A stretch of DNA of 64,000 nucleotides from assembly GCA_951217055.1 (NCBI GenBank), contig OX578286.1, positions 29,580,720 through 29,644,719 on the forward strand, read 5' to 3'. The position numbers and the translations under genes were made by a program. The stretch is from Gerris lacustris. Lineage: Eukaryota; Arthropoda; Insecta; Hemiptera; Gerridae. A model generated the notes under the pieces. That model was not told where the DNA came from. It did not search any database and was given only the letters and a program-made list of their open reading frames with translations. Below are positions 49,320 through 60,825 of the stretch, one piece after another (the stretch's first letter is position 1; the number at the start of each line of letters is the position of its first letter).

Positions 49320-50046
49320 TGTTTTGGTGCAACAGTAGGTACTTTTCCTACTACAGCTAGTGACGAAAAGTTAAAATCAGTTATTGAAACGGTCACCCGT
49401 CCAAGTACTGACCACGCCCAATGCTGTCTTTCTCCTGCTGCAGGAGGAAAGCAGCAGGAGAATGCATAGCTGCAATGAGAACTTCCACACTCAAACACAT
49501 CGCCATCGCGCGCAACGGTGACGAACGTCGCCCAGAATAGCTGGCCATAAACGGACGGTCTTTCATTTCGAAAATCGCGGCGTCTTTCCGAATCATTTCT
49601 AAAAGCTCGTGTGTTAGTGGACTGTAGCACACGCCATGAAAATATGGGAAATGATTTGACGAACGATTCGCGAAAAATATCGTTCTGATTAGTGGGCGTT
49701 AACACATAAACACGAGAGGAAAACGGGAAGGGATTTGCTCCATGCCACGTGGGCGCACCACGCGCGAGGCCAAATGACACGATAAATAAAGGTTTTCTCC
49801 CGTACACCAACGTGTTTCCTTTCAAATGATAACGCGCCGCGCAATCACTTGAGAAATCCCTTCGTCGAAAAATCCGACCCCACTTTCCCGAGCCACTCTT
49901 TCCTCTCCCGTATCCTCTCCCGTTTCCACATGACACGATTTACCAAGAAAAAAACTTTCGGGTTAAATTTACTCCACATTTTCCTTTCCTCCTTTCCTCT
50001 GCCGTTTGTACATACCACGATTTTCGGAATGAAAGAGCGTCCGTGA
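49320..50046. other. GC-richer unique spacer between the direct repeats
   Basis: Contains a minus-strand 5S-like fragment (49390-49426) and an imperfect inverted repeat: 49543-49578 (CGGACGGTCTTTCATTTCGA) against 50014-50050 (complement CGGACGCTCTTTCATTCCGA). A 215-codon minus-strand frame (49289-49936) has no recognisable domain and spans the 5S-like fragment, so it is not called as a gene. The block differs from its A+T-rich surroundings in base composition. Confidence 0.55.
49390..49426 (-). repeat. 5S rRNA-derived fragment, inverted
   Basis: The complement reads CAGCATTGGGCGTGGTCAGT then ACTTGGACGGGTGACCG. It is the same region of 5S rRNA as at 47923-47962, again next to a TCCTGCTGC hairpin. 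Confidence 0.75.
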
Positions 50047-50677
50047 ATGGTCAGCTAATAAATCCATCCTTCGCATTTGTCTAATAAGGTATACGTTTTC
50101 TAAAAAGTGCAAATCACGAAAATAATAGCACGGGGCAAGAATAGCGACTGTAGGATCAGTTTGGTCGGATGGCTACTCGGACATAATCCGGCAGCAGTGG
50201 ACGAGGGTAAGGTCAGTTGACCTTGTCAAGCGTTATTCGGCCCACAGCGTAGTCGGTCGAATACGCATCCTACGTAGTGTCGACCAAATCCTTCCTTTGA
50301 TCTTCATCTTCAGGTCTCAATCAATCTCTATTGTATTATTATTATATAATCATTAATATATTTAAGTTTCAGGTTTTATGCTGATGAAGGTGCTTGCGGA
50401 AAGATACAAAAGAAGAAGTCAAAGCCGTCTCTCAAATAAGTTGTCATTATAATCAAAGGGATATGAAGTTTATCACATTATCTTGGGCAGCAACAATAAG
50501 CAGATAATCATCATGGAGGAGCTAACGTTTCACACATCTTTAAAATACATCATCAGGTTAGCACCGTATATATTTTTTTTTTTTTTTATCTTAATACTTA
50601 ATAATAATTCCACCAATTAACTTTATATTTGTCAAAACCACATAATATAAGGATGTGTTAAAGTGGTTCCCCCCTCC
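50047..50677 (+). repeat. Long direct repeat, copy 2 (631 bp)
   Basis: Copy of 48682-49308 with a few substitutions and small length changes in the poly-T and the TCAAATA/CTCTCAAATA region. High identity implies recent duplication or conversion. Confidence 0.85.
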
Positions 50678-52006
50678 TTTCTAGTGGTCTTTTAGAGAGA
50701 TGACAAAAACGTTAAAGATATAGTCGTTCAAAAGCGAGAGGGAAGGGAGGAGGTAAATTTGTAACAAAAAGAAATTAACGTCACAAAATTTCTCGTACTC
50801 ACTCTCATCTAATGTCTATATATGTTTTTTTTTGTCACTTAGATAAAGTTCTTATGTGTGTGTGTAAAATAAAAAGTAAGGGGGAAGGTTAAAAAAAAGG
50901 AGGGGATGATATAAAAATTGGGCGTCAAGGCAGAGATGAAGGGGAATAAAAATAAGGGTGAGATTGTGAGAAGGGGTGGAAAAATATAGGTCAGAGTTAC
51001 TGCACTGATGGTGTAGGGTCACGGGCTCCCCCCTAAAAATCGATTCTGCCTGTTCTACCGGTAGGGGGCGTTCTAACCCACCCCTTAAGGGATGTTACCG
51101 GTCGGGGGAGTTAAAATCATCCAGTCGTGGAGCGGGGCCCCCACACACCGTTTCCCGGTTTTCGATACCTACCTACGTCAAAAATATTTTTGAATTTTTT
51201 TTCGCGGGATTCGTCTCAGAATATTAAAACATTTAAAACATCTGTAATTTGTCTCCCATTTTAAAATAAAGGAGAACACGAAATAAATAATAAATTGTAC
51301 ACAAATAAAATAATTAAAAAATAATTATTATAGATATAATTAATTTAGTATTTTCTTATAATTAAAATAAAATAAAGTGTTAATTAATATTTAATCATCG
51401 TTTAATTTTACGAAATATTAAAATATAAAAATGTATATTTACTCACGGGAATATTTTCTAAAGACTTCATGATTTTTCTTATCTTTATTTTTTTTTAATA
51501 ATTAAAATATTAATTAAGTTTGTTAAATAATTTTAATATTTGTTAATTTTAAATCAAATTCCGGGTTGCAATTGTTGTTTTTTAAATCCAAAGTTGGTTT
51601 ATAATTTCTTTTCCGGTTGGTGACATCATATTATGGTATTAGTTTGGATTCAACCGCAGTGGCCAGAGGGTGTTAACAGGTATTCATTTAATTAACAATT
51701 AATTTAATTATTAAAAATAATTTATAAATGTCATTGTATTAGTGTGGTAAATCAAGTGTTTCTTTCGTGGCCTTTTAATGTATTTATTTATAGATTTAAT
51801 TTTATTTTTAATAAACATTGTGATTTCTAAATGGCAAATATTATTAATAAATTATTTATTAGGTAATCATAAATACATTAAGGTATAAAGCTAGCCAAAT
51901 AATACGTACTTTCATAAAGGGTCAAATATAGAGATTATAGTACAATGTACTAGTTAACATGCATTCGTATTACCTAATATATTTATCATTATCATTATTT
52001 TTTACG
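50678..52006. other. No gene supported; GC-richer patch then A+T-rich DNA
   Basis: 50990-51150 has clustered CCCC and GGGG text with two ACCGGTAGGGGG or ACCGGTCGGGGG blocks. At 51447-51470 a minus-strand ATGAAGTCTTTAGAAAATAT then TCCC is followed by GTGAGT, a possible tiny first coding exon, but no continuation was found. TGACATCAT near 51621 resembles a CRE/ATF site. Confidence 0.3.
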
Positions 52007-52890
52007 GGTAGATACCGGCATCTAACCCACCAATGCTATTAGTACTACTGATTGTTTTCGAATAGACACCGGCTTCACCAATGCTACATTAGTACTGCTC
52101 ATTGTTTTCGAATAAACACCGGCTTCTAACCCACCAATGCTATTAGTACTACTCATTGTTTTCGAATAGATACCGGCTTCTAACCCTCATTAATACTACT
52201 CATTGTTTTCGAGTAGGTACCGGCTTCTAACCCACCAATGCTATTAGTACTACTCATTGTTTTCGAATAGATACCGGCTTCTAACCCACCAATGCTATTA
52301 GTACTACTCATTGTTTTCGAATAGATACCGGCTTCTAACCCTCATTAGTACTACTCATTGTTTTCGAATAGATACCGGCTTCTAACCCACCAATGCTATT
52401 AGTACTACTCATTGTTTTCGAATGGATACCGGCTTCTAACCCACCAATGCTACATTAGTACTACTCATTGTTTTCGAATTAACACCGGCTTCTAACCCTC
52501 CAATGCTACATTAGTACTACTCATTGTTTTCGAGTAGGTACCGGCTTCTAACCCTCCAATGCTATTAGTACTACTCATTGTTTTCGAATAGATACCGGCT
52601 TCTAACCCACCAATGCTATTAGTACTACTCATTGTTTTCGAATAGATACCGGCTTCTAACCCACCAATGCTATTAGTACTACTCATTGTTTTCGAATAGA
52701 TACCGGCTTCTAACCCACCAATGCTATTAATACTACTCATTGTTTTCGAATTAACACCGGCTTCTAACCCACCAATGCTATTAGTACTACTCATTGTTTT
52801 CGAATAGATACCGGCTTCTCACCCACCGATGCTATTAGTACTACTCATTATTTTCGAGTAGATACCGGCATCTAACCCACCAATGTTATA
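52007..52890. repeat. 54-bp satellite array, about 16 units
   Basis: The unit is TTTTCGAATAGATACCGGCT then TCTAACCCACCAATGCTATT and AGTACTACTCATTG. Some units are shortened by 14 bp (TAACCCTCATTAGT). The period equals 18 codons, and the minus strand stays open for 100 codons at 52492-52794 as repeats of MSSTNSIGGLEAGIYSKT. There is no evidence that this is a protein gene. Confidence 0.88.
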
Positions 52891-53192
52891 CAAAAGTTGA
52901 CGTAGGCTATTCAAACATATGAAATGTGTACAACATATGTTTAAATTAATACGATTTTTTATATCTTATGTTCATATTTATACCTACGTTATTATAGTAC
53001 CTACTACATAGGATCGTTTAAAAAAAAAACATATGTGGACAATAAATAGTTAAACACTTATAATTACATATATTTAAACTTATTATATTAGTACTAAATC
53101 AATTCGTATTGAAAGTACATCTGCTCACAATAAAAAATTAAACATATGTCATTGTAATAAAACTTATGTTATTAGTACTACATCGATTCATG

Positions 53193-53234
<42 letters not shown>

Positions 53235-53734
53235 AATGCAAGTTAATAGTATGTACTTCACTTGTGTATGTTACATAGGTTTGTGTTAAAACTACATTAG
53301 TTTGTAAGAAACGGGATTCATATGGGGATTTATTGAAACTTTAGTAGTAGAGGTTTTCTTTTATTGAAAACTTTATAATTATGTATATCGAAATTTATAA
53401 CTGTAATTCATAGGATTATGAACATTTATGCTAATATAAAATATGTTTTATATATGAAATAAAAGGGGTATTTGGAAATTTAGTACTATAAAACAATGGA
53501 CATGAACATATGCTGCTTGCTGTTCTTGCTTAAGAACATGCTTTATGTTATTTTGACACATATCGATATAGTGCTAATAGCATAAGATGTATTTTTTAAA
53601 AACATGAGTAAAAAAAAATAATATTGTAATGTAAGGTATTAGGTAGTGTTGCATTGGTTTATTACTTATTAGTCTTATTACACAACTTATGCAATTTGTA
53701 CTAGAAATGTTGATGACATAACTTATAATTTTGT
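52891..53734. other. A+T-rich sequence with a (TA)n tract
   Basis: (TA)n at about 53193-53231; no ORF or other repeat recognised. Confidence 0.45.
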
Positions 53735-53960
53735 ATTATATAGATTGATAACACAACATATATCTTGGACTATATAGGTTGATAACATAACATATATCTT
53801 AGACTATATAGGTTGATAACATAACATAATTTTGTATTATATAGATTGATAACACAACATATATCTTGGACTATATAGGTTGATAACACATCATATATCA
53901 TGGACTATATAGGTTGATAACACAACATATCTTTGACTATATAGGTTGATAACACAACTA
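53735..53960. repeat. Tandem repeat of about 34 bp, six to seven units
   Basis: Units of GGTTGATAACACAACATATA then TCTTGGACTATATA, with variants lacking parts (TTTTGTATTATATAG). Bounded by less regular A+T-rich sequence. Confidence 0.75.
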
Positions 53961-54236
53961 TGTAATTTCTAGTGCACATGTTTATTACATAAGTTATATG
54001 GTTTATACTGTATAGGTTTATAACATAACTTATGTAATATGTACTACATAGGAATAGAAGGCGTGGAAAGAATTCACTCAATCTTAAACTCTCGTAAATG
54101 TCTCAATGCTTATGCTTAATAAACCGTAAGGAAACTTTTTCATTCTTTTCATTCTGGGGATTGCTTCAATATAGATTAGACAATTTACAAAATCTTACTT
54201 TGTCCAGGAGAAAGCGGACAAAAAAAAATGTTTTAC

Positions 54237-54710
54237 TAACATCAAGCTAGAATTTTGTTTACATATGTTAATCTTTTAGTGCCTTTTAAGAATATGTGGT
54301 CGGCTAAGTTCGTCTGCGGGACATAGCTTGGCAATAGGCATTTGAAAAAATCAAACCTGTGGAGAGCGGCCATGTCTCGTCCATTTTTGTGGACAATATG
54401 ATTTTCATAATCCTGAGAACAAAATTAGTTAGTAGACCAAAAATCAAGTTGATGTTAGTTTTTTACTTGATGGGTGACCTAACTAACCTATTAAGTGACA
54501 AACTATCATCAACTTGATTTTTTGTCCACTACCTAAGTTCGTACTCATGATCATGAAAATCACATTGTCCACCATAAAGGGCGGGACATGGCCGCTTTCA
54601 AATGCCTTTTGCCATCTATGTCCTATGTCTCACGGACAAACTTAGCCGACCAACTATTCTTAAAAGGCACCAAAAGATTTACTTATACACAAAATTCTAG
54701 CTTGATGTTA
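54237..54710. mobile_element. Family C foldback element, 474 bp
   Basis: Arms of about 200 bp or more run ACATCAAGCTAGAATTTTGT, CGGCTAAGTTCGTCTGCGGG, GCGGCCATGTCTCG and ACAATATGATTTTCATAATC, and return inverted. TA abuts both ends (TA-ACATCAAG and CTTGATGT-TA). Diverged partial copies are in ATAD5 introns at 37706-37915 and 42859-43134. Confidence 0.78.
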
Positions 54711-55329
54711 ATCCGAAACTTATTTGCATTGTTTAATAAATGTTTATTAAATAGACTATTTGCGATCTTCCCATTCATCGCAACTGCCTTGAAGAGTATT
54801 AATATTTAATGTATGGAGAATTAATTTGTCATTGTATATCGCCAATGTCCTAAAGATAATTAATAAATTAATACTTAATATAAGAAAACATTTTTAATGG
54901 TAAATATAATTTGTTCATTAGTTAGGTAGACTATTTGTGATATTTCTATTTATCGCAAATCTATAGATGAAAATTAATTATTAATCTTATTAATTGTGTT
55001 TTTTGTTGTTTTATTTTATATTATTATAGATTCTTCGTTCATTTTCCTCGATAAAATCTATTATTCTTGTATAAAAATGATTTAATTTAAGGTGAAACTC
55101 CAGAAAAGTCAATATTATATAAATAGAACATTTTAGATTTTACTCCAGTTCTAAAATTAAACTACTACGTACTAATAATAGGTTAGCGTGCGTAAACGAA
55201 ATAGAATTTCTCTAGTATTACAAACTCGTCTGTCGATGGAAGGGCTTTATACTTTATATATTTCTACCTTCCTGGAAAACTATAATAACCCGTCTCAGAA
55301 ATTATAAGATAGATAGAAGTAATTACGAC

Positions 55330-55333
<4 letters not shown>
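54711..55333. other. A+T-rich sequence, no gene
   Basis: A related pair of segments about 54770-54840 and 54950-55000 ('catcgcaactgcc', 'tatcgcaaatct') may be a decayed duplication. No ORF. Confidence 0.35.

Positions 55334-55416
<83 letters not shown>
55334..55416. repeat. (TA)n microsatellite, about 83 bp
   Basis: Perfect or nearly perfect alternating TA. It abuts the start of a family D element, suggesting that D inserted into, or grew, the TA tract. Confidence 0.9.
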
Positions 55417-55418
<2 letters not shown>

Positions 55419-56188
55419 TAGGTATAGTTGAAGCGAGCGTAAGCGAGCTTCTTACATTCAACGAAATATGCATCTTGTCTGTCTGTCTGTCTGTCTGTGT
55501 GTAACGTTTACGTGTCCGACAATAACTTGAGTAAAAGTTGACCGATTTAGTTGAAATTTAGTATACATCTTCCTTTTACTAATACTCAGGCTAAGTTCGT
55601 TGGACAGCGTGATCCGTCCAAGAGTTCGCGCGCAATGCTCGCGTAAACGTAAGCTTCAAATTTAAAATTAGAATTTCAGGACGGGAAAAAATTCTATTAT
55701 CATCTATTCGATGAGACGAACATTTTTTTCAAGTAACATTTTTCAGTAAAACCAACAACGACACTGCTATGATTTAATAAAGAACGCTAAAACTATTAAT
55801 GCGGACCTAAACGTTTAAAATAGAGAAAACAACCTTTTTACCGATATCTTACGTTCTAACGTAAAGATTTTAATAAAACTTTATGTACATCGTCTAAAGT
55901 ACAATTGAAACAAGTATGTAAAATTTCAACTTGATACAAGCAGTAGTATTTGAGCAATGAAGTGATACATTTATAATAATTGTTTAAAAGCTATGGTTAA
56001 GATTCTTATAGTCGTGTTGTATGAAGGTTTGTTATGAAGTAAACCTTTATACTGAGTACCCCCACTCTACTCCACTTCCCTCTTCCACTTATCTTCAACT
56101 ATGACATTCATCATGATTAACAAATTGCAGTATTCAGTATTTTATTGCAATACGCTCGCTTCAATGATAGAGCCACGCGATGCCTAGT
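55417..56188 (+). repeat. Family D interspersed repeat, copy 1
   Basis: Begins ACTAGGTATAGTTGAAGCGA then GCGTAAGCGAGC, followed by a (TCTG)n run; ends AATACGCTCGCTTCAATGAT, then GCCACGCGATGCCTAGT. The ends are partly inverted (ACTAGG and GAAGCGAGCG). A CTAG-plus-T right end is compatible with a Helitron-like 3' terminus, but the required hairpin was not confirmed. Confidence 0.65.
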
Positions 56189-56239
56189 ATAATAAATATG
56201 TATTAAATATTGAGAAAATAGATATCTAATCATGATGAG

Positions 56240-56492
56240 TTGATAGTTAAAGTGTAAGATAGTAGTGCAGAGGCTAGTAGTAAGGGAGCCACCCTGGATT
56301 CTCACTATTCCACTCACCACACATCTCCTTTTCAACTATTATAAAATGTATGTCTTCACTACACAAAAACTTCTACTTGTATCAAGTTGAAATTGCACAT
56401 GCCTGTTTCAATTGCACTTTAGACGATGAATATAAAGTTATAAAAATCGTTACGTTAAAACGTAAGATATCTGTAAAATCGTTGTTTTATTG
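56240..56492 (-). repeat. Family D fragment, inverted
   Basis: The complement of 55830-55970 ('cttgatacaagcag', 'taacgttt', 'accgatatcttacg') plus a segment shared with 1555-1653. It lies between the two forward D copies. Confidence 0.55.
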
Positions 56493-57242
56493 AAGCGAGC
56501 GTAAGCGAGCTTCTTACATTCAACAAACTATGCATCTTGTCTGTCTGTCAGTAACGTTTCCGTGTCCGACGATAACTTGAGTAAAAGTTGTCCGATTTAG
56601 TTGAAATTTGGTATACATGTTCCTCTTACTAATACTCAGGCTAAGTTCGTTGGACAGCGTGATCCGTCCAAGAGTTCGCGCGCAACGCTCGCGTAAACGA
56701 GAGGTTCAAAAATTAAATTGGAATTTCAGGACGGGAAAAGATTCTATTACCATCTATTCGATGAGACAAACATTTTTTTCAAATAAAATTTTTTAGTAAA
56801 ACCAACAACGACACTACTATGAATTAATAAAGATCGCCAAAACTATTAAAGCGGACCTAAACGTTTAAAATAGAAAAAACAACCTTTTTACCGATATCTT
56901 ACGTTCTAACGTAACGATTTTAATCAAACTTTATGTACATCGTCTTAAGTACAATTGGAACAAGTGTGTAAAATTTCAACTTGATACAAGCAGTAGTATT
57001 TGAGTAATGAAGTGATACATTTATAATAATAGTTTAAAAGCTATGGTTAAGATTCTTATAGTCGTGTTGTGTGAAGGTTTCTTTAGGAAGTAAAGCTTTG
57101 TACCGAGTTCCCACCACTCTACTCCTCACTACCCTCTTCCACTTATCTTCAACTATGACATTCATCATGATTAACAAATTGCAATATTCAGTATTTTATT
57201 GCAATACGCTCGCTTCAATGATAGAGCCACGCGATGCCTAGT
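56493..57242 (+). repeat. Family D interspersed repeat, copy 2
   Basis: Starts ATTGAAGCGAGCGTAAGCGA and ends GCCACGCGATGCCTAGT. Very similar to copy 1, with a shorter (TCTG)n run. It lacks the first ACTAGGTAT. Confidence 0.65.
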
Positions 57243-57795
57243 CTATTTTAAATGTTTAGGTCAGCTTTAATAGTTTTAACGATCTTTTTTACTTAATAGC
57301 GGTGTCGCTGTTAGTTTTATTAAACAATTGTATGCCCTCTTTATGGAGGCTAGATGTAAATACACACCAACTATTTTTGATTAATAATATATTGACTGAG
57401 GACTACTCTGAATATGAGTCGAAACGTTTAATATTATGAAATAGTGCTCTTTCTTACTTAAGAAAATATTGTTCTTATACCTGAACACTGAACATCCATC
57501 AACTCTTCCTTGTACTTAGAATTAATAAGGTGTACGCATTAAATTATTATTAATTTAACTCATCAACAAAACTGAAAGTCAAGTTTACGCGAGCGTTACG
57601 AGCGAACTCTTGGACGTATAACGCTATCCAACGAACTAAGCCTGAGGATTATTAAAAGAAACATGTATGCCAAATTTAAAGAAAATTGGTCAAGTTGTGC
57701 TCAAGTTATCGTCGGACTCGTTAACGTTACTGACAGACAGACAGATAGACAAGATGCATATTTTGATGAATGTAAGAAGCTCGCTTACTCTAAAA
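57243..57795 (-). repeat. Family D sequence, inverted and interrupted
   Basis: 57243-57325 is the complement of 55750-55830. 57580-57790 is the complement of the family's start (GCGAGCGTTACGAGCGAACT, 'gacagacagacagatagac', 'gtaagaagctcgctta'). About 250 bp of other A+T-rich sequence lies between. Confidence 0.55.
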
Positions 57796-58009
57796 TCGTA
57801 CTTTTGTCAGCACATTACACTGATTGGTCTAATACAGTGTGCGACAGCATAACTTGCTGATTTCAAAAATGCAATAAAACAAAAAAGTATTAAAGAAATC
57901 GGTATAATTAATTTTCCTTACCTAAAGGAAAAGTATTGTTTTCACCTAAAAAAATCCGTAACCAAGATTTCAACAGAATTATCCGGGTTGGTTGTTTTTA
58001 TGACCATTT

Positions 58010-58500
58010 GTGCGTTTTTTAGCTGGATGTCAGTCTGTTTGAGTGTCTGTCTGTGTCACGCATAACTCCCACAGTTTTTAAGCTAGAGTTGAAACTTGGT
58101 ATAAAAATCAGTCCTTGCTTGTAGTTGTGGTGCCTGGAGAAAATCACAAATTTATGATATCAATAACTACATCAACAACATTTTTCTGAGACATCCAAAA
58201 ATTTAAAAAAAATCCAATTGCGCTGAAATTTGCATCAATATACCACTTTATATGAAAAAACATTTCCACTGAATTTCGTGTTGATATCTGCCGCCATTTT
58301 GAAAAATCGACATTTGAAAATTTAACGCTAAATAATGTCGGAGCTATTTTGCCAATTGAGCTAGAATTCGTAACAATTATACCTTTTCATAAGATAAAAA
58401 AATGCTCAACATTTCAACTTAATATATGCAGCAATTTTGGAATTATTTGTCAAGGAAAAGTTCCACGTCAGATTTTGATTTTTTTTTTTTTATCTTTTAG
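58010..58500 (+). repeat. Unclassified repeat related to 48010-48640
   Basis: Shares 'gcataactcccacagttt', 'gccgccattttgaaaaatcg' and 'tcaacatttcaacttaa' style text with the earlier repeat. Non-coding. Confidence 0.4.
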
Positions 58501-58662
58501 TAGAAAATATAACAATTTTCGTAAAGAAAATTGTTAATAATAATTTTTTCTTTCCACATCCTTTTTAAAATGATATCGGGCAAGTGTCACCGCTTCCCCA
58601 TTGTTGAAGCACTAATGGAGTCGAATTCTTAAGTTCCTTATCACTCTTTCCAGCATAGCAAT

Positions 58663-58811
58663 GGATATATGTTTGCGATTGCTTCGTCAATGTTAGCAAT
58701 TGCTTCGCGAATGTTGGTACCTGCTTCACGAATGTTGGCAATTGCTTCGCGAATGATGGTATCTGTTTCACAAATGTTGGCAATTGCTTCGCGAATGTTG
58801 GTATCTGTTTT
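58663..58811 (-). repeat. 21-bp tandem repeat encoding a 7-residue motif if translated
   Basis: Alternating 21-bp units GCGAATGTTGGCAATTGCTT and CACGAATGTTGGTACCTGCT. The 42-bp higher-order period keeps the minus strand open (PTFAKQLPTFVKQ). The frame ends in unrelated sequence and has no start context, so it is probably not a gene. Confidence 0.7.
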
Positions 58812-59209
58812 ACATTAGGTGAGGGATTCGTCTGTAAAAGAAGGTTATGTTACTCCTTTTTCAAATCGCGATCTTTTTAAATATTTTTTTTCCATTCTTT
58901 TTTACGAATGGGTATTTAATTTAATATTCATTAATGATCGTTGTATTATCATTAAAATGTAATGTCGGTTGTGTAACATTATAGAAAGTGAAGGCTTTAA
59001 ACTCCTTAGATAGAGAATAATTTAATTATAATTTATTTCCATGGAAATATACCAATAATGAACATTTCTATTCTATATGATCTGAATTCCTTTATTAATT
59101 CATACATACTTTGTTTTTTTGTAATTATAGCTTTAGTATTGGTTTCTATGAGATTTAATGTAACTAATTAGTTCGTAAATGGAGATAGTCTTCTCAATCG
59201 GTTATCCTG

Positions 59210-59345
59210 AATGCCTCGCCCCTCCACCAGTGATATTTTTGTTTGGCTAATTGGCCCAACCTACTATCCGCCAGAATCTCTAGCTTTTATTGGCCTCCCT
59301 CCATTTTTGTACGATTTTCCCGTGCTGACAGGATAACAAAACGTA
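59210..59345. repeat. Interspersed repeat shared with 31370-31505
   Basis: CCAGTGATATTTTTGTTTGG then CTAATTGG, 'attggcctccctcc' and 'gattttcccgtgctgac' are diverged matches to the ATAD5 intron copy. Confidence 0.5.
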
Positions 59346-59568
59346 ATGGCGTAAGTATATACTAAATCTGTCTATATGTTCGACGGAGAATATTAAAATA
59401 TCTCTCCATTTGCTTGGTGGAATATCACTTGAGTACGGCTTGCCAATTCGAATGGAATTCGGTAATTAGATAGATCATTACCGGAGCCAAACATAGGTTG
59501 TAGCAGATATCGAAGTTTGAGTGGATAAATAATGAGTACTTTCCTATTTAATGACCTAGTGGATTATA

Positions 59569-60090
59569 ATGTATTCTCTTGAATCGATTTGAATATGGTA
59601 GCTTATTTATTTGAAATATTATATTTAAATTATTTGTAAATGCTAATAAGCACATAGCCTAAAGAGTATGTTCGTATTTAATGGTCCTTTGGGACGGATT
59701 GAAATTATTCTATAGATAAATGCATTTTCTTTTGAATTAATTTAAATAAGTCAAGCTTATAATGTATTTTCTTTATTTTATTTAAAAGAAATCTTTGTAT
59801 GTATTATGTATTCTCTTGAATCGATTTGAATATGGTAGCTTATTTATTTACTTATTTAAAATGTTATATTTAAATTATTTGTAAATGCTAATAAGCACAA
59901 GTATGTTCGTATTTAATGGTCCTTTGGGGCGGATTAAAATTATTTATGGATAAATGTATTTTCTTTTGAATTGATTTAAATAAGCCAAGCTTATAATAAG
60001 TTTTATTTCAAAGAAATCTTAGTATGTTTTAAGTAAATATTCAAAGAGTACTTCCGTATTTAATGGTCATTTGGGCCGGATTATGATTAT
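59569..60090. repeat. Tandem repeat of about 237 bp, two-plus units
   Basis: The unit starts TGTATTCTCTTGAATCGATT (59569 and 59806) and contains ATGTTCGTATTTAATGGTCC. A third partial unit ends near 60070 (ACTTCCGTATTTAATGGTC). Units differ by small indels. Confidence 0.7.
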
Positions 60091-60611
60091 TCTCATGAAT
60101 AAAAAAATCCTTTTTTTTTTCTTTTTTTTTTTATGAATATAAGGTATCTCAATAGTATGATGGATTATGAAATATTTTTCCAATCTTTGATGATTCTTCA
60201 TAAACCTTTTTACACAATCCGTGCTTGTAAAGCATGTATATTTTCTGCGTTAAAGATTCCAATGAACTAGAAGAGGGGGGAAAAAGGCTTAGGATAATTA
60301 GTGATGGAGGAGTGATGAGAGGTGGAATTTAATGTGAAAGTTTTAGGCCGAAGGTTTTCAGAGTCTAGGGTCTAATGAAGGTTTTCAGGGTCTAGGGTCT
60401 AATGAAAGGAAGGCATGCTTGTAATGTATATCGCTCACACACCCTGTTCAGAGGAATTTCTCGAGGTATGTTCGGTATATTGAGACACTGAACGTTTTCC
60501 ATGTTCTATCGACTCTTTCAACTCACCCTCGCGTTTTATTTCAAAAACCCCTTTTTACACTTCTTTTGATATAAATACCTCGGTGCAAAAAGGTGTCGAT
60601 ACTTTCCAAAC
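60091..60611. other. No gene recognised
   Basis: Includes a poly-T pair (60110-60131) and a direct repeat of AAGGTTTTCAGRGTCTAGGG then TCTAATGAA (60352-60408). Confidence 0.4.
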
Positions 60612-60652
60612 CTTTTAATGAACACTTGCTCGGGGCAAGTGTTCATTAAAAG
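60612..60652. repeat. Perfect 18-bp-arm hairpin
   Basis: CTTTTAATGAACACTTGC, a 5-base loop TCGGG, then GCAAGTGTTCATTAAAAG. There are no mismatches. It could be a terminator-like or miRNA-like stem, but no precursor features beyond the stem were recognised. Confidence 0.8.
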
Positions 60653-60825
60653 AAACAGAATACGGCGGTAAGCTGCCCCCATATTCCGTTGCTGTATTCC
60701 TTTTCTGTTTTTAAACTCTCTCATTGTATGTAACTAAAAACTTTCTTAGAAAACGTATCTTTTTACGAATGTACACACACACAAAAAAAGGATAAGTATA
60801 TTGCATAATTTATTTATTTTTATTT

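Noticed and set aside
48682..50677. LTR retrotransposon with 630-bp LTRs
   Set aside because: The repeats lack TG/CA ends and flanking duplication, and the spacer has no retroelement domains, primer site or polypurine tract.
52492..52794. Repeat protein (18-residue units)
   Set aside because: It is a satellite with frame-breaking units on both sides and no promoter or splice context.
55264..55473. Ile-Tyr repeat frame
   Set aside because: It is the translation of a (TA)n tract.
58565..58783. 72-codon minus-strand frame with PTFAKQ repeats
   Set aside because: A 42-bp higher-order minisatellite explains the open frame; there is no homologue and no start context.
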